DNA of 64,000 nucleotides, taken from JADKIH01 sp964595205. GTDB lineage: Bacteria > Bacteroidota > Bacteroidia > AKYH767-A > 2013-40CM-41-45. The DNA lies in assembly GCA_964595205.1 (NCBI GenBank), contig CAZQOQ010000033.1:124001-188000 (forward strand). Direction: 5' to 3'. Shown in pieces: positions 16,209 through 25,335 of the stretch. Position 1 is the stretch's first letter, and the number at the start of each line of letters is the position of its first letter. The position numbers and the translations under genes are program-made. The notes beneath the pieces were generated by a model that saw nothing but the letters and a program-made list of their open reading frames with translations, ran no database searches and was not told where the DNA came from.

Positions 16209-18431
16209 ATGAAAATATTATTCACCTTCTTGTTTAGCCTGGTGTCATCCCTGATCATGGCTCAACTTGGATTTACCCGCAATCTGAATATTCCTGTTAC
16301 TGATACTGATCCCATGGAACTTGCCTGGGCAGGCGGAATCAACTTTCCCTTGTTTTCTGAAATTGACCTGAATGACGATGGCAGAAACGACCTGTTCGTT
16401 TTTGACAGGAGTAATGGGCGAATACTCACCTTTCTCAATAACGGCGGCATCGGAACGAATTGCTGGGTTTATGCCCCGCAGTATGAAGAACATTTTCCCG
16501 ATATTAACGGATGGGCATTTTTATATGATTATAATTGTGATAATAAACCGGACTTATTCTCAACCAGCATTACAAATAACGGAATCTCTCAATACAGGAA
16601 CGATTCACAAGTCGGAAACATCGAATTTACCCTCGTCGATACACTAATCGGTTTTTATTTTAACTCTACTTTTATTCCTAATATCATTGCAAGCGGATAT
16701 CTGCAACCAAATTTCGATGATATAGATGGCGATGGCGACATGGATATTATCGGCCAGCAGTTTATGTGTGCCGGCGCTTTCGCCTATTACAAAAACATGT
16801 CTGTTGAACACACGGGCAATTGCGACGCTCTCGACGACTATGTACTCGAAACAAATTCATGGGGGAGATTCTCATTACGATCCGGTCCTTATACCAATGT
16901 TGTTGTTGGTAACTGGAATGTAAATTGCTTCAGAAATCCAAATGATCATTTCTCCTATGAGGTCGCTCGTCGTGACGATACCTATGCAAACCTGAAAACG
17001 ATCGACATCGATGGCGATGGTGATAAGGATGTAATTATCGGCGACTCACAAACCATTAACAGCCTGCTGGTAGTGAATGGCGGAACAAACCTGAGCGCCA
17101 ATATGGTTTCGCAGGATACCGCTTTCCCGTCATATGATCTGCCTGTTCACCTGCGATCTTTCACCTCCCATGCTTTTATTGATGCTGATAACGATGGCAT
17201 CAAAGATCTTTTGGTTTCACAGAGTGAATTTGATAATAAAAACGGCGTCTACTTTTATAAGAACACCGGCACAAATTCCATTCCTGTTTACAGCCATGTC
17301 GCCAATAATTTTCTGCAGGGAGAAATGATTGACGTCGGAGAATCTGCAACACCGGTACTGCTCGATTACGATGCCGATGGAATTAAGGATCTCGTGATCG
17401 GAAACTTAAAAATGACCACCGGTGATTCTTCATACGTTACAGGATTAACTCTTTTCAGAAATACGGGCACCACCTCCAATCCGTCATTCGATCTCATCAC
17501 GGAAGATTTTGCAAACCTGAATGCGATGAATCTCCAGGGACAAATTTTTCCCGCTTTTGGCGACCTGGATAATGACGGCGACCAGGATATGATACTCGGT
17601 TTAGACGATGGTAAACTGATGTACTTCGAAAACAATGCCGGGCCCGGTGTCCCCGTTGCATTTGCAAATCCTGTTTATCCTTACATGTCACTTTCTCTCG
17701 ACGTGGGACAGGCCAGTACGCCGCAGTTGTTTGACCTGAACAAAGACGGATTGCTCGACCTGATCATCGGTGGTAAGAATGGTATAATTAAATATTACAA
17801 GAACGCAGGTACGCCTTCTGTTGCGGTTTTCAATCCGGTACCAACCAAAGATACCCTCGGTAATATCAACGTGCAGACGATAGGATCTCCGGATGGTTTT
17901 TCTTCAGCATTTGCTTTCGATCAGCAGGGTGATACACGCATGCTGGTCAGTTGCATGAGCGGTATCATCTATCTCTTTGGAAATATCGATGGAAACCTGA
18001 ATGGTTCATTTACTCCGATCGATACGGTGTTTAGAAAAGTTGGCGGCTCACGATACGGATATAATATTTCGGTGAGCGGAGGAGATCTCAATAACGATAG
18101 CCTGACCGATATGCTTGTTGGCATGTATGGAGGCGGTTTACAAATTTATTACCAGGATGATGTCATGGATATCGTATCTCTTGAAAATATTAAATCGATG
18201 TTCAGTATTTTCCCGAATCCGGCTGGTGACCGGCTGACCATCGTTTCAAAGATCAGCGGCGAGAATATTATTTTTTGTCTTTATGACCTTGAAGGAAGAA
18301 AAATCAGTTCCGGAAAATTAAAGAACGGTTTTTTTGATATGGATGTTTCGAGGGTCTCTTCTGGGATCTATCTGTTGAAGCTCTATTCGCAAAATTTTTC
18401 GTTTGCTGAAAAAGTGATTGTCGGGCATTAA
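16209..18431 (+). CDS. T9SS-exported FG-GAP/VCBS repeat protein
   Basis: A 740-residue secreted protein with a signal peptide (MKILFTFLFSLVSSLIMAQ). It then has about eight FG-GAP/VCBS-type units, each with a calcium-binding loop: DLNDDGRNDLFVF, DIDGDGDMDIIG, DIDGDGDKDVIIG, DADNDGIKDLLV, DYDADGIKDLVIG, DLDNDGDQDMILG, DLNKDGLLDLIIG and DLNNDSLTDMLVG. These form a beta-propeller like that of integrin alpha chains. The last ~80 residues are a T9SS type A sorting domain (FSIFPNPAGDRLTI, LYDLEGRKI, SSGIYLLKL). Likely surface-attached; ligand unknown. The methyltransferase gene starts 15 bp downstream. Confidence 0.93.
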   Translation: MKILFTFLFSLVSSLIMAQLGFTRNLNIPVTDTDPMELAWAGGINFPLFSEIDLNDDGRNDLFVFDRSNGRILTFLNNGGIGTNCWVYAPQYEEHFPDINGWAFLYDYNCDNKPDLFSTSITNNGISQYRNDSQVGNIEFTLVDTLIGFYFNSTFIPNIIASGYLQPNFDDIDGDGDMDIIGQQFMCAGAFAYYKNMSVEHTGNCDALDDYVLETNSWGRFSLRSGPYTNVVVGNWNVNCFRNPNDHFSYEVARRDDTYANLKTIDIDGDGDKDVIIGDSQTINSLLVVNGGTNLSANMVSQDTAFPSYDLPVHLRSFTSHAFIDADNDGIKDLLVSQSEFDNKNGVYFYKNTGTNSIPVYSHVANNFLQGEMIDVGESATPVLLDYDADGIKDLVIGNLKMTTGDSSYVTGLTLFRNTGTTSNPSFDLITEDFANLNAMNLQGQIFPAFGDLDNDGDQDMILGLDDGKLMYFENNAGPGVPVAFANPVYPYMSLSLDVGQASTPQLFDLNKDGLLDLIIGGKNGIIKYYKNAGTPSVAVFNPVPTKDTLGNINVQTIGSPDGFSSAFAFDQQGDTRMLVSCMSGIIYLFGNIDGNLNGSFTPIDTVFRKVGGSRYGYNISVSGGDLNNDSLTDMLVGMYGGGLQIYYQDDVMDIVSLENIKSMFSIFPNPAGDRLTIVSKISGENIIFCLYDLEGRKISSGKLKNGFFDMDVSRVSSGIYLLKLYSQNFSFAEKVIVGH

Positions 18432-18446
18432 TTCACCGGTCTCACC

Positions 18447-19130
18447 ATGTCATTATCTGCAGGTTCTTTTGAAATCAAAAATATTTCTTTTGAGAACCTG
18501 GACATCAGATTTGCCGAAGTAAAGAATCCGGAAAAGTATTTCGATGAGCTCCTGAAGAATGATCCAGGCCATCCTGATGTTGAAGACGAGAGAATTCCTT
18601 ACTGGTGTGAATTGTGGCCATCATCAATTGCATTGTCGGGGTTTCTTGTTAAACACCCTGCATTGGTTCGGGGAAGAACCGTTCTTGAAATCGGATGTGG
18701 TCTCGGACTGAGTGGTATTGTTGCAACCGCTCTTGGCGGCATGGTGACCCTCACGGATTATATTCAGGACGCAATAGACGTCGCAGCTTTTAACTGGAAA
18801 TTGAATTTCGAAAGTGAACCTGCAGTAAAAATTCTTGACTGGAGAGAGCCGGAGAATTTCGGGCGTTTTGAAGTGTTGCTGGCCTCCGACGTAGCTTATG
18901 AAAGCAGGTCTTTTAAATCTTTGATCAAGGCAATTAAACTGCTTCTTAAGAAAGATGGGATAGTACTTATCAGCGAACCGAACAGGAAATTCTCCAGGGA
19001 TTTTTTTGATGAACTGAAAGAAAATGGTTTTCATCTGAATGAAGAATCGATTTCCGTAATGAAGGATAATATCACCTACAGAATTTCTGTCTATTTGATT
19101 CGATATATACAGAACGGTCAGGTTTTGTAA
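18447..19130 (+). CDS. SAM-dependent methyltransferase (METTL21/Methyltransf_16-like)
   Basis: A 227-residue cytoplasmic class I methyltransferase. Motif I is VLEIGCGLGLSGIVATALG, followed by an acidic post-I strand TLTDYIQDAIDVAAFNW. The upstream segment IPYWCELWPSSIALSGFL is typical of the protein-lysine/nicotinamide methyltransferase-like group. LLASDVAYESRSF matches motif IV. The substrate is probably a protein but cannot be named. It lies 15 bp behind a T9SS protein gene, but a shared role is not obvious. Confidence 0.87.
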   Translation: MSLSAGSFEIKNISFENLDIRFAEVKNPEKYFDELLKNDPGHPDVEDERIPYWCELWPSSIALSGFLVKHPALVRGRTVLEIGCGLGLSGIVATALGGMVTLTDYIQDAIDVAAFNWKLNFESEPAVKILDWREPENFGRFEVLLASDVAYESRSFKSLIKAIKLLLKKDGIVLISEPNRKFSRDFFDELKENGFHLNEESISVMKDNITYRISVYLIRYIQNGQVL

Positions 19131-19206
19131 TTTGACAGGAACACACTTCGACTTTTTTTGAGGAGCCGGAATCTCCATATAAGCGGTTGTTTTTTGTCTG
19201 CCGGAA

Positions 19207-19920
19207 ATGCATTTTTACCGCCGCATGAAAAATAAATTTCTTCGTTTTGCCGATGACTTTTTATGGATGATGTATCCGGTGCTTTGTGCTGCATGCGGAA
19301 GACCATTGTTCAGGGGGGAAGAGTGCATTTGTACTCCCTGCCGCTTTCATCTTCCTCGTACAGGCTTTCATCTTCAGGCTGAAAATCCTGTGGTCAGGCA
19401 TTTTTGGGGGAAAGCTAATGTGAAAAATGCCACCGCATATTATTACTTCAGCAAGGGTGAACGCGTGCAGCGGCTTATTCATCAGTTAAAATACAAAGGC
19501 AGGCAGGATGTAGGCGTATTCATTGGTTTCCTGTTGGGAAATGAATTGCGGCACTCGGTTTACAACGATACCGATTTAATAATACCCGTGCCTTTACATA
19601 AATCGAAACTTAAAAAGAGAGGGTATAACCAGAGTGATTGTTTTGCCGAAGGACTTGCCAGGGGATTAGAAAAAGAGTTTTCATTCACAATTTTGGAAAG
19701 GGTAGAGGCAACTGAAACACAAACAAGGAAACACCGTTTTGAACGATACAGGAATGTAGATAATATTTTTCAGGTAGCGGACGAATCAGCCATAGCCGGT
19801 AAAAAAATTCTCCTGGTCGACGATGTGATCACCACCGGTTCCACTCTTATTTCATGCGCCGAGGCCTTGCTGAAAGTGCCGGGTACAATTGTGAACGTGG
19901 CTGCAATTGCCTGCGCATAG
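19207..19920 (+). CDS. ComF family phosphoribosyltransferase-like protein
   Basis: A 237-residue cytoplasmic ComFC homologue; ATG 19225 (MKNKFLRF) is an equally possible start. The N-terminal zinc ribbon has CAAC (27, 30) and CTPC (42, 45). The C-terminal type I PRTase fold has the PRPP loop KILLVDDVITTGSTL and IIPVPLHKSKLKKRGYNQ, both hallmark ComF segments. In naturally competent bacteria ComFC aids handling of single-stranded DNA during uptake; dprA elsewhere in the window fits a transformation pathway, although both are widespread. Confidence 0.93.
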   Translation: MHFYRRMKNKFLRFADDFLWMMYPVLCAACGRPLFRGEECICTPCRFHLPRTGFHLQAENPVVRHFWGKANVKNATAYYYFSKGERVQRLIHQLKYKGRQDVGVFIGFLLGNELRHSVYNDTDLIIPVPLHKSKLKKRGYNQSDCFAEGLARGLEKEFSFTILERVEATETQTRKHRFERYRNVDNIFQVADESAIAGKKILLVDDVITTGSTLISCAEALLKVPGTIVNVAAIACA

Positions 19921-19980
19921 TTTTAAACCGAATCTCCTTTAATTTTCAAATGGATTTCCCATCTTTACAAAAAAAATCCG

Positions 19981-20475
19981 GTGGCAGAAAATATCATTCT
20001 CGAAGAAGGATTGTCGAAAAGGGAAAAGTATGAAATGCTGCTTCCTCAGATCGTCGCACTTGTAGAAGGAGAAAGCGACATCATTGCAAATACCGCCAAT
20101 ATCGTTTCAGCTCTTCGGGAAGGTTTTTCCTTTTTCTGGATTGGTTTTTATTTTGTTAAATCAGTGAAAGACAAAGAAGAACTCGTCCTGGGGCCGTTCC
20201 AGGGTCCGCCGGCATGTGTACGAATAGCAAAAGGAAAGGGTGTATGCGGTACGGCATGGAAAGAAAAATCAACGATCATTGTTCCCGATGTGGATAAGTT
20301 CCCCGGACACATTGCCTGCAGCACCTTATCTCGTTCCGAAATCGTCGTGCCCGTGATAAAGAATAACGAAGTTATTGCCGTATTGGATGTTGACAGCACT
20401 CACCTCTCAGATTTCGATAGTACCGACGAATATTTTTTAAACGAAGTCGCGCGACTTGTCTCTAAAATAATATGA
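19981..20475 (+). CDS. Free methionine-(R)-sulfoxide reductase (GAF domain)
   Basis: A 164-residue single-GAF-domain enzyme that reduces free Met-R-O. The three redox cysteines are present: Cys79 (GPPACVRI), Cys89 (KGVCGTAW) and Cys113 (HIACSTLSRSEIV), with the 10- and 24-residue spacings of E. coli YebR/MsrC (84, 94, 118). This separates it from signalling GAF domains. It starts with GTG at 19981. Its stop overlaps the next start by 4 nt (ATGA), so it is coupled to the lipoprotein gene. Confidence 0.92.
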   Translation: MAENIILEEGLSKREKYEMLLPQIVALVEGESDIIANTANIVSALREGFSFFWIGFYFVKSVKDKEELVLGPFQGPPACVRIAKGKGVCGTAWKEKSTIIVPDVDKFPGHIACSTLSRSEIVVPVIKNNEVIAVLDVDSTHLSDFDSTDEYFLNEVARLVSKII

Positions 20476-22088
20476 GCAGACAATATTATTTTTCGGCAAT
20501 TATAATTTTTTTCCTGTTTTCATCATGTGCGGTGCAGGTACCTCCCACGGGCGGAGTCAAAGATTCCACGCCTCCGAAACTTTTGTCGAGTACTCCGGAA
20601 AACTACACGACTGATTTTAACGGCCGCGAGATCGTCCTGGAATTTGACGAATATATTTCATTAAATGATATAGGGGCACAACTGATCGTATCACCATTAT
20701 TGAAATATCCTGTTGAAACAAAGATCAGGAAAAAGTCGCTGTTAATCCGCATACAGGATACGCTCGAGGCAAATACAACGTATACATTTAATTTTGGTAA
20801 TGGCATTGCCGATAATAATGAGGGCAATAAACTTGAGGATTTTCAATTTGTCTTTTCAACCGGACCAATTGTCGATTCTCTGAATATCAGGGGAAGAATG
20901 ATCAGTGCCTTCGATAACAAGCCCGAGAAAGGAGTTCTGGCTTTACTCTACAGGCAAAACGATGATTCACTGCCATTTCTTGAGCGACCTGTTTATTTTG
21001 CAAAGGTAAATGACAATGGTGAATACCGCATCAGCAATATATCGCCGGGGTCTTATAAAATCATCGGACTTAAGGATGCAGATGGAAACTACCTGTACAC
21101 ATCTAACGAAGAAATGATTGCATTTTCGGATACGCCCGTAATAGCGAATTCGGTAAATGCTGACATGAAACTATTCAGGGAGGTACCCAAACTTAAATTT
21201 CTAAAGGCATATTCTGAGTATGCCGGCAAAGTTGTTATGGTATTTAATACGAATGCAGATACCATTAAATGGAAATGGCTCTCTGATACAACCAAATTAC
21301 AGATTTATGGTCTGGATTATTCCATTGACCGTGATTCGATAAGCATCTATTATCAAAATCCCCTTTCCGATTCGCTGATTATAAGATTCGATAATGTTTC
21401 GCTTAATGATACGGTCGCGTTGCGCCTTTTTAAACTATCTGAAGAAAGCAAGGGTCGCGGTTCAAGGAGCATGGAAGTGAAACCGGCTCCCAGGCAGACG
21501 GAGGTTCAGCATCTGCATCTTCCATATTACCTGCAAAGCAACAGGCCCCTTGAGAAAGCCGAATTCAGTAAAATTATTTTTATGGAGGATTCTGTTCCTG
21601 TTGTTCCCGCATATTTTTTTACAGACTCTGTACATACAAGGATAAGTATTAAATACCCCTGGAAAAGCAAGGGAAAATATTCCATCTTTATTCCGCCTGT
21701 TACTTTTACCGACATATATGGAAAATGGAACGATACGATAAAGATTCAGTTTAATGCACATTCCGAAACCGATTACGGATCTATAAAAATCAATTTCAGG
21801 AAAAATGATCAGTCGGATTATCTCATTCAACTGGTTGATGCAACAGGCGCTTCTGTGTTCAGAGAACAGGTTGTAACGAGCGATACGATCTTTGAATTTT
21901 CCAATCTTGATCCGCGACTCTACAAGATCAAAATGATCCGCGACAGCAACAAAAACGGAAAGTGGGATACCGGTAATTATTTAAAACATATTCAGCCGGA
22001 GGGGATCGAATTTTATCCTGAAGATATCACAGTAAGGGCAAACTGGGATGTGGAAGTCTCGTTGCGAATTCCTCTTGTCATAAAATAG
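20472..22088 (+). CDS. Ig-like (Big_5) domain lipoprotein
   Basis: A 538-residue predicted lipoprotein: the signal peptide ends FFLFSSC with Cys19 as the lipidation site, followed by AVQVPPTGGVKDSTPP, a segment I have seen as typical of this Bacteroidota family. Residues about 35-135 are a Big_5/SbsA-type Ig-like domain (EIVLEFDEYI, LEANTTYTFNFGNGIADNNEGN). Then come Cna-B-like modules (GVLALLYRQNDD, NGEYRISNISPGSYKIIGLKDADGNYLY) and a C-terminal transthyretin-like module with DSNKNGKWDTGNY. Its role is unknown; it is probably a periplasmic or outer-membrane structural protein. It is translationally coupled to the methionine sulfoxide reductase gene, which suggests cotranscription only. Confidence 0.88.
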   Translation: MSRQYYFSAIIIFFLFSSCAVQVPPTGGVKDSTPPKLLSSTPENYTTDFNGREIVLEFDEYISLNDIGAQLIVSPLLKYPVETKIRKKSLLIRIQDTLEANTTYTFNFGNGIADNNEGNKLEDFQFVFSTGPIVDSLNIRGRMISAFDNKPEKGVLALLYRQNDDSLPFLERPVYFAKVNDNGEYRISNISPGSYKIIGLKDADGNYLYTSNEEMIAFSDTPVIANSVNADMKLFREVPKLKFLKAYSEYAGKVVMVFNTNADTIKWKWLSDTTKLQIYGLDYSIDRDSISIYYQNPLSDSLIIRFDNVSLNDTVALRLFKLSEESKGRGSRSMEVKPAPRQTEVQHLHLPYYLQSNRPLEKAEFSKIIFMEDSVPVVPAYFFTDSVHTRISIKYPWKSKGKYSIFIPPVTFTDIYGKWNDTIKIQFNAHSETDYGSIKINFRKNDQSDYLIQLVDATGASVFREQVVTSDTIFEFSNLDPRLYKIKMIRDSNKNGKWDTGNYLKHIQPEGIEFYPEDITVRANWDVEVSLRIPLVIK

Positions 22089-22177
22089 TGCTTGGTTAGC
22101 TTAGGCTGCAGGAGATATAATTTTCCGGCGAATCAATCCTGTCCGGCATATTTCCGTCCTGATTTTCATTCACCATC

Positions 22178-22957
22178 CTAACGGATCTCAAATTCGTCCG
22201 CATCCTGGAAAAAGGCAAAATGTTTTCTGAATTCCTCCAGGTTTTTCATAGACAATTCAACCGTCTGAATGAATTCTTCGGCGGGATTAGCATCAAGCAT
22301 CTGATCACCTTTGAAATCGATCACGGCAGATTCTCCGGAATGATTAATGTTATTACCGTCGTTTCCTATGCGATTTAAGCCTGCAACGTACGACTGGTTT
22401 TCTATTGCCCGGGCAATCAGCAATTGCTTCCACGCATAGACACGCCTCTCAGGCCAGTTGGCTACGTAAAGGAGAAGATCATAGTCGTGTTTTTTTGTTC
22501 TCCTGCTCCACACAGGAAATCTTAGATCGTAACACACAAGCGGATGGATGCGCCACCCCTTGTATTCAACGATCAGTTTTTTCTCGCCGCGCCTGTATGT
22601 ATTCTCTTCGCCTGCATAGCTGAAGAGATGCCGCTTGTCATAAAATTCATAGTTTCCCGGTGTCATCCATATCAGCCGGTTAAAATACTTATCGCCCTCT
22701 TTGATAATCATACTTCCGGTTATTACGCAATTCTTTTTCACAGCCTGTTCTCTCATCCATTGAATTCCATTTCCCTGCATGCCATCCGCGAGGTATTTCG
22801 CATTCATGGTAAAACCGGTGGTAAACATTTCAGGAAGAATAATAATATCAGTCTCTTCCTTAATCGATGCAATTTTTTCGGAAAACATGGAAAGGTTGTT
22901 ATCGATGTTTTCCCAGTGGAGATTACTCTGGACGAGTGTTATTTTCAGGTCTTGCAT
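22178..22957 (-). CDS. Omega-amidase (nitrilase superfamily, YafV-like)
   Basis: A 259-residue cytoplasmic carbon-nitrogen hydrolase. The catalytic triad is Glu43 (LPEMFTTGF), Lys108 (YDKRHLFS) and Cys142 (LVCYDLRFPVW). The wording of these motifs fits the omega-amidase/YafV branch that hydrolyses alpha-ketoglutaramate or alpha-ketosuccinamate. It lies 45 bp downstream of a methionine aminotransferase on the same strand. Glutamine-dependent transamination makes alpha-ketoglutaramate, which this enzyme would pull to 2-oxoglutarate and ammonia. Confidence 0.93.
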   Translation of the reverse strand: MQDLKITLVQSNLHWENIDNNLSMFSEKIASIKEETDIIILPEMFTTGFTMNAKYLADGMQGNGIQWMREQAVKKNCVITGSMIIKEGDKYFNRLIWMTPGNYEFYDKRHLFSYAGEENTYRRGEKKLIVEYKGWRIHPLVCYDLRFPVWSRRTKKHDYDLLLYVANWPERRVYAWKQLLIARAIENQSYVAGLNRIGNDGNNINHSGESAVIDFKGDQMLDANPAEEFIQTVELSMKNLEEFRKHFAFFQDADEFEIR

Positions 22958-22961
22958 GAAC

Positions 22962-22969
22962 CAAAGATA
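22962..22969 (-). promoter_or_regulatory. Putative -7 element for the omega-amidase gene
   Basis: TATCTTTG on the minus strand lies 4 bp upstream of the ATG, so the mRNA would be leaderless or nearly so. No -33 TTTG is seen at the expected spacing. It would give the amidase gene a promoter separate from the aminotransferase gene upstream. Confidence 0.35.
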
Positions 22970-23002
22970 CTGGAAATTAAAAGGTGCCGGACTCCTGAAA
23001 TA

Positions 23003-24166
23003 TCAGATTCGGCTCAGGGAAATAATCCGCTCTGCCGCCAGCTCCAGCGTCTCATTCTTCTTAGCAAAACAAAAACGAAGTATCTTATTGTCAATCCCTT
23101 CATGATAAAAAACGGATACTGGTATGGATGCAATCCGGTAATCCTTTGTTAATCTGATTGCAAAATCCGTATCCTTTTCACTGGAAATAGAACTGTAATC
23201 GAGGCATTGAAAATATGAGCCTTTTGCCGGAGTATATTTGAATGGCGAGCCTTTGATCAGGCTTAAGAAATAATCTCTCTTTTCCTGGTAAAATTGTGGC
23301 AAACCAAGGTAGTTTTTATTTTTTAAGAATTCAGCTAACGCATATTGGATTGGAGTATTGGAGCTGAATACAACAAACTGGTGCACTTTTCGGAATTCAG
23401 CCATCAGGTTTGCAGGAGCGAAGCAATATCCCATTTTCCATCCTGTGCTGTGATAGGTTTTTCCGAATGAAAAAACCACAAAGCTTCTCTCGGCAAGACC
23501 GGGATAAAGCATAACGCTTTCGTGTTTCAGTCCGTCGAAGATGATATGTTCGTATACCTCGTCGCTGACGATGCAGATTTCGGTGCCGGCAACAATCTTT
23601 TCCAGCTCCTTCATGTCTGCCGCACTCAGTACAGCACCTGTCGGATTGTGAGGAGTGTTGATCATGATCATCTTCGTTCTGTGACTGATCATCTTCTTGA
23701 CCTCCTGCCAGTCGATGTTGTAAGCGGGCGACTTCAGCGAAATATAGACCGGAACACCTCCGGCGAGTTCGATAGCAGGTACATAACAATCGTAGGCCGG
23801 TTCGAAAATGATAACTTCATCGCCTTCTTTAACAATGGCAGTGATGGCTGTGTAAATGGCTTCTGTGCCGCCGCTCGTAATCGTAATTTCTGTATCCGGG
23901 TTGTATTCGATTCCGTAAAGCGATTGTGTTTTCTCACACAGCTGCTCCCTCAGTGAAATTATTCCCTGCATGGGAGCATACTGGTTGAATCCTTTTTTCA
24001 TGTATTGATTCACCAGTGCAATCAGTTCTTCCGAAGTTTCAAAATCGGGAAACCCCTGCGATAAATTAATTGCATCATGTTTCACCGCCAGGCCCGACAT
24101 AACGGAAAAGATCGTTGTTCCGACTTTTGGCAGTTTTGATTTTATTGGGAAAGGGTAGTGGGGCAT
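23003..24166 (-). CDS. Methionine aminotransferase (YbdL-like, class I PLP)
   Basis: A 387-residue fold-type I aminotransferase. The PLP-binding lysine is Lys236 in SFGKTYHSTGWKMGY; NTPHNPTGAVL and CIVSDEVYEHIIFDG are the usual cofactor-contact segments, and NQYAPMQGI is characteristic of the YbdL/kynurenine-aminotransferase branch. YbdL-type enzymes prefer methionine, phenylalanine and histidine and can use 4-methylthio-2-oxobutanoate with glutamine as donor. Its neighbour is an omega-amidase, which supports a glutamine-driven methionine regeneration step. Cytoplasmic, full length. Confidence 0.92.
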   Translation of the reverse strand: MPHYPFPIKSKLPKVGTTIFSVMSGLAVKHDAINLSQGFPDFETSEELIALVNQYMKKGFNQYAPMQGIISLREQLCEKTQSLYGIEYNPDTEITITSGGTEAIYTAITAIVKEGDEVIIFEPAYDCYVPAIELAGGVPVYISLKSPAYNIDWQEVKKMISHRTKMIMINTPHNPTGAVLSAADMKELEKIVAGTEICIVSDEVYEHIIFDGLKHESVMLYPGLAERSFVVFSFGKTYHSTGWKMGYCFAPANLMAEFRKVHQFVVFSSNTPIQYALAEFLKNKNYLGLPQFYQEKRDYFLSLIKGSPFKYTPAKGSYFQCLDYSSISSEKDTDFAIRLTKDYRIASIPVSVFYHEGIDNKILRFCFAKKNETLELAAERIISLSRI

Positions 24167-24211
24167 GTGGTTAATTAGCGAATTGCAGATTAGCGCATTT
24201 GCTAATTGACA

Positions 24212-24730
24212 TTACATCCAGCCTGGATTGTTAGAAATAACCCCGACCTTATAAAGCACGATTACGATCACAATCATTAAAACCAAAGCAATTCCGAATG
24301 TAAGCGTGAGTTTCTTATAAAGCTTAGCCTCATGCTGCAGTTTCATTCTCTTGATGATATTGAAGATCGCATTTTCGGAACGGTGAAAGGCGCTCTCACT
24401 CTTAACGATGTAATCAAATGCCCCATACTTCATTGTGTTTACTGCAACATCGATCCTGTCCTGCCCGCTGATCATCACAACTTCAGTGTTTGGTTTCTGG
24501 GCCTTCACCTCTTTCAGGATGTCGATGCCATTCATCGCATTCCTGCCGGCTTTGTCAAAGTTATAATCCAGGAATATAATCTGCGGATCAAGCGAAAGGT
24601 TTTTTATACATTCCTCGCCACTGTTATAAACGTGTACGTTGAATGTTGAGTATTTACTCAGATAATCCTGCAACATGCTCGACTGCATCGGATCATCGTC
24701 AACGATAAATATGGTTTTGACTTGTTTCAT
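24212..24730 (-). CDS. Membrane-anchored receiver-domain protein
   Basis: A 172-residue protein made of an N-terminal REC domain (about 5-125) and a C-terminal transmembrane helix (about 142-165, LTLTFGIALVLMIVIVIV). The phosphoacceptor is Asp55 (IIFLDYNFD), the acidic pocket is DDD at 11-13, and the conserved Lys is in DYIVKSES. No DNA-binding or enzymatic output is present. It is the last gene of the phosphorelay cluster, so it may be a membrane-tethered phosphate sink or docking protein. A REC domain C-terminally tethered by a lone TM helix is unusual. Confidence 0.88.
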   Translation of the reverse strand: MKQVKTIFIVDDDPMQSSMLQDYLSKYSTFNVHVYNSGEECIKNLSLDPQIIFLDYNFDKAGRNAMNGIDILKEVKAQKPNTEVVMISGQDRIDVAVNTMKYGAFDYIVKSESAFHRSENAIFNIIKRMKLQHEAKLYKKLTLTFGIALVLMIVIVIVLYKVGVISNNPGWM

Positions 24731-24817
24731 ATGCGGATTAAAAATTCAAAATTAGAAAAATATTTATGCCTTAATGGGTATGGCCACAATTTATATTATC
24801 AGCCTGTTAACTATAAA

Positions 24818-25159
24818 TCAGGCAATTTCTTCTTTCAGTTCCACCATCGCCTGCTCACAGATTTTCTGGAAATTGCTCATCATTTCAGGGAGCTTCTCTA
24901 CATCGGTCTTTGTTCCGGCCAGGTTTTCAATTTTCTTCACAAGCTCATCACCTCCCTGGATACCCATATAAGTGATCTGGGGCTTCAATGCATGTGCAGT
25001 TCCGCGCAGGCCATCATAATTTCCGTCTCGGAGCTGCTCATTCATCTGGCTTAGCTGGGCCGGACAATAATTTAAAAACATAGTAATATATTTTTTAATT
25101 TTTTCCGGGTTCCCGCCGGTGAAAGAATTGAGAAATGTAAGGTCGATTGTCTTTGTCAT
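24818..25159 (-). CDS. Histidine phosphotransfer (HPt) protein
   Basis: A 113-residue four-helix HPt protein starting MTKTIDLTFLN. The phosphorylatable His is residue 56 in RGTAHALKPQITYMG. A longer frame extends upstream to 25252, but that extension is hydrophobic, cysteine-containing and unlike any HPt, so the ATG at 25159 is preferred. It sits between a hybrid kinase and a membrane-anchored REC and probably shuttles phosphate between them. Confidence 0.9.
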   Translation of the reverse strand: MTKTIDLTFLNSFTGGNPEKIKKYITMFLNYCPAQLSQMNEQLRDGNYDGLRGTAHALKPQITYMGIQGGDELVKKIENLAGTKTDVEKLPEMMSNFQKICEQAMVELKEEIA

Positions 25160-25335
25160 TGAAATGATAATTGATGTTAAGTATATTTTTATCAGGCAAT
25201 ATAAATTTGAATTATAACCCGGACTGCAGAGTAAGCTCAGATCCGGCGTCAAATATTTTAATCTCAGCTTTTACAGGAATACAATGTACGTCAATTTATT
25301 TTACCTCGCTCTATTCAGAAAACTTATGGCTTCTG

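Noticed and set aside
22544..23152. 202-codon open frame antisense to the omega-amidase and aminotransferase genes
   Set aside because: It spans two well-supported minus-strand genes and has shadow-like composition.
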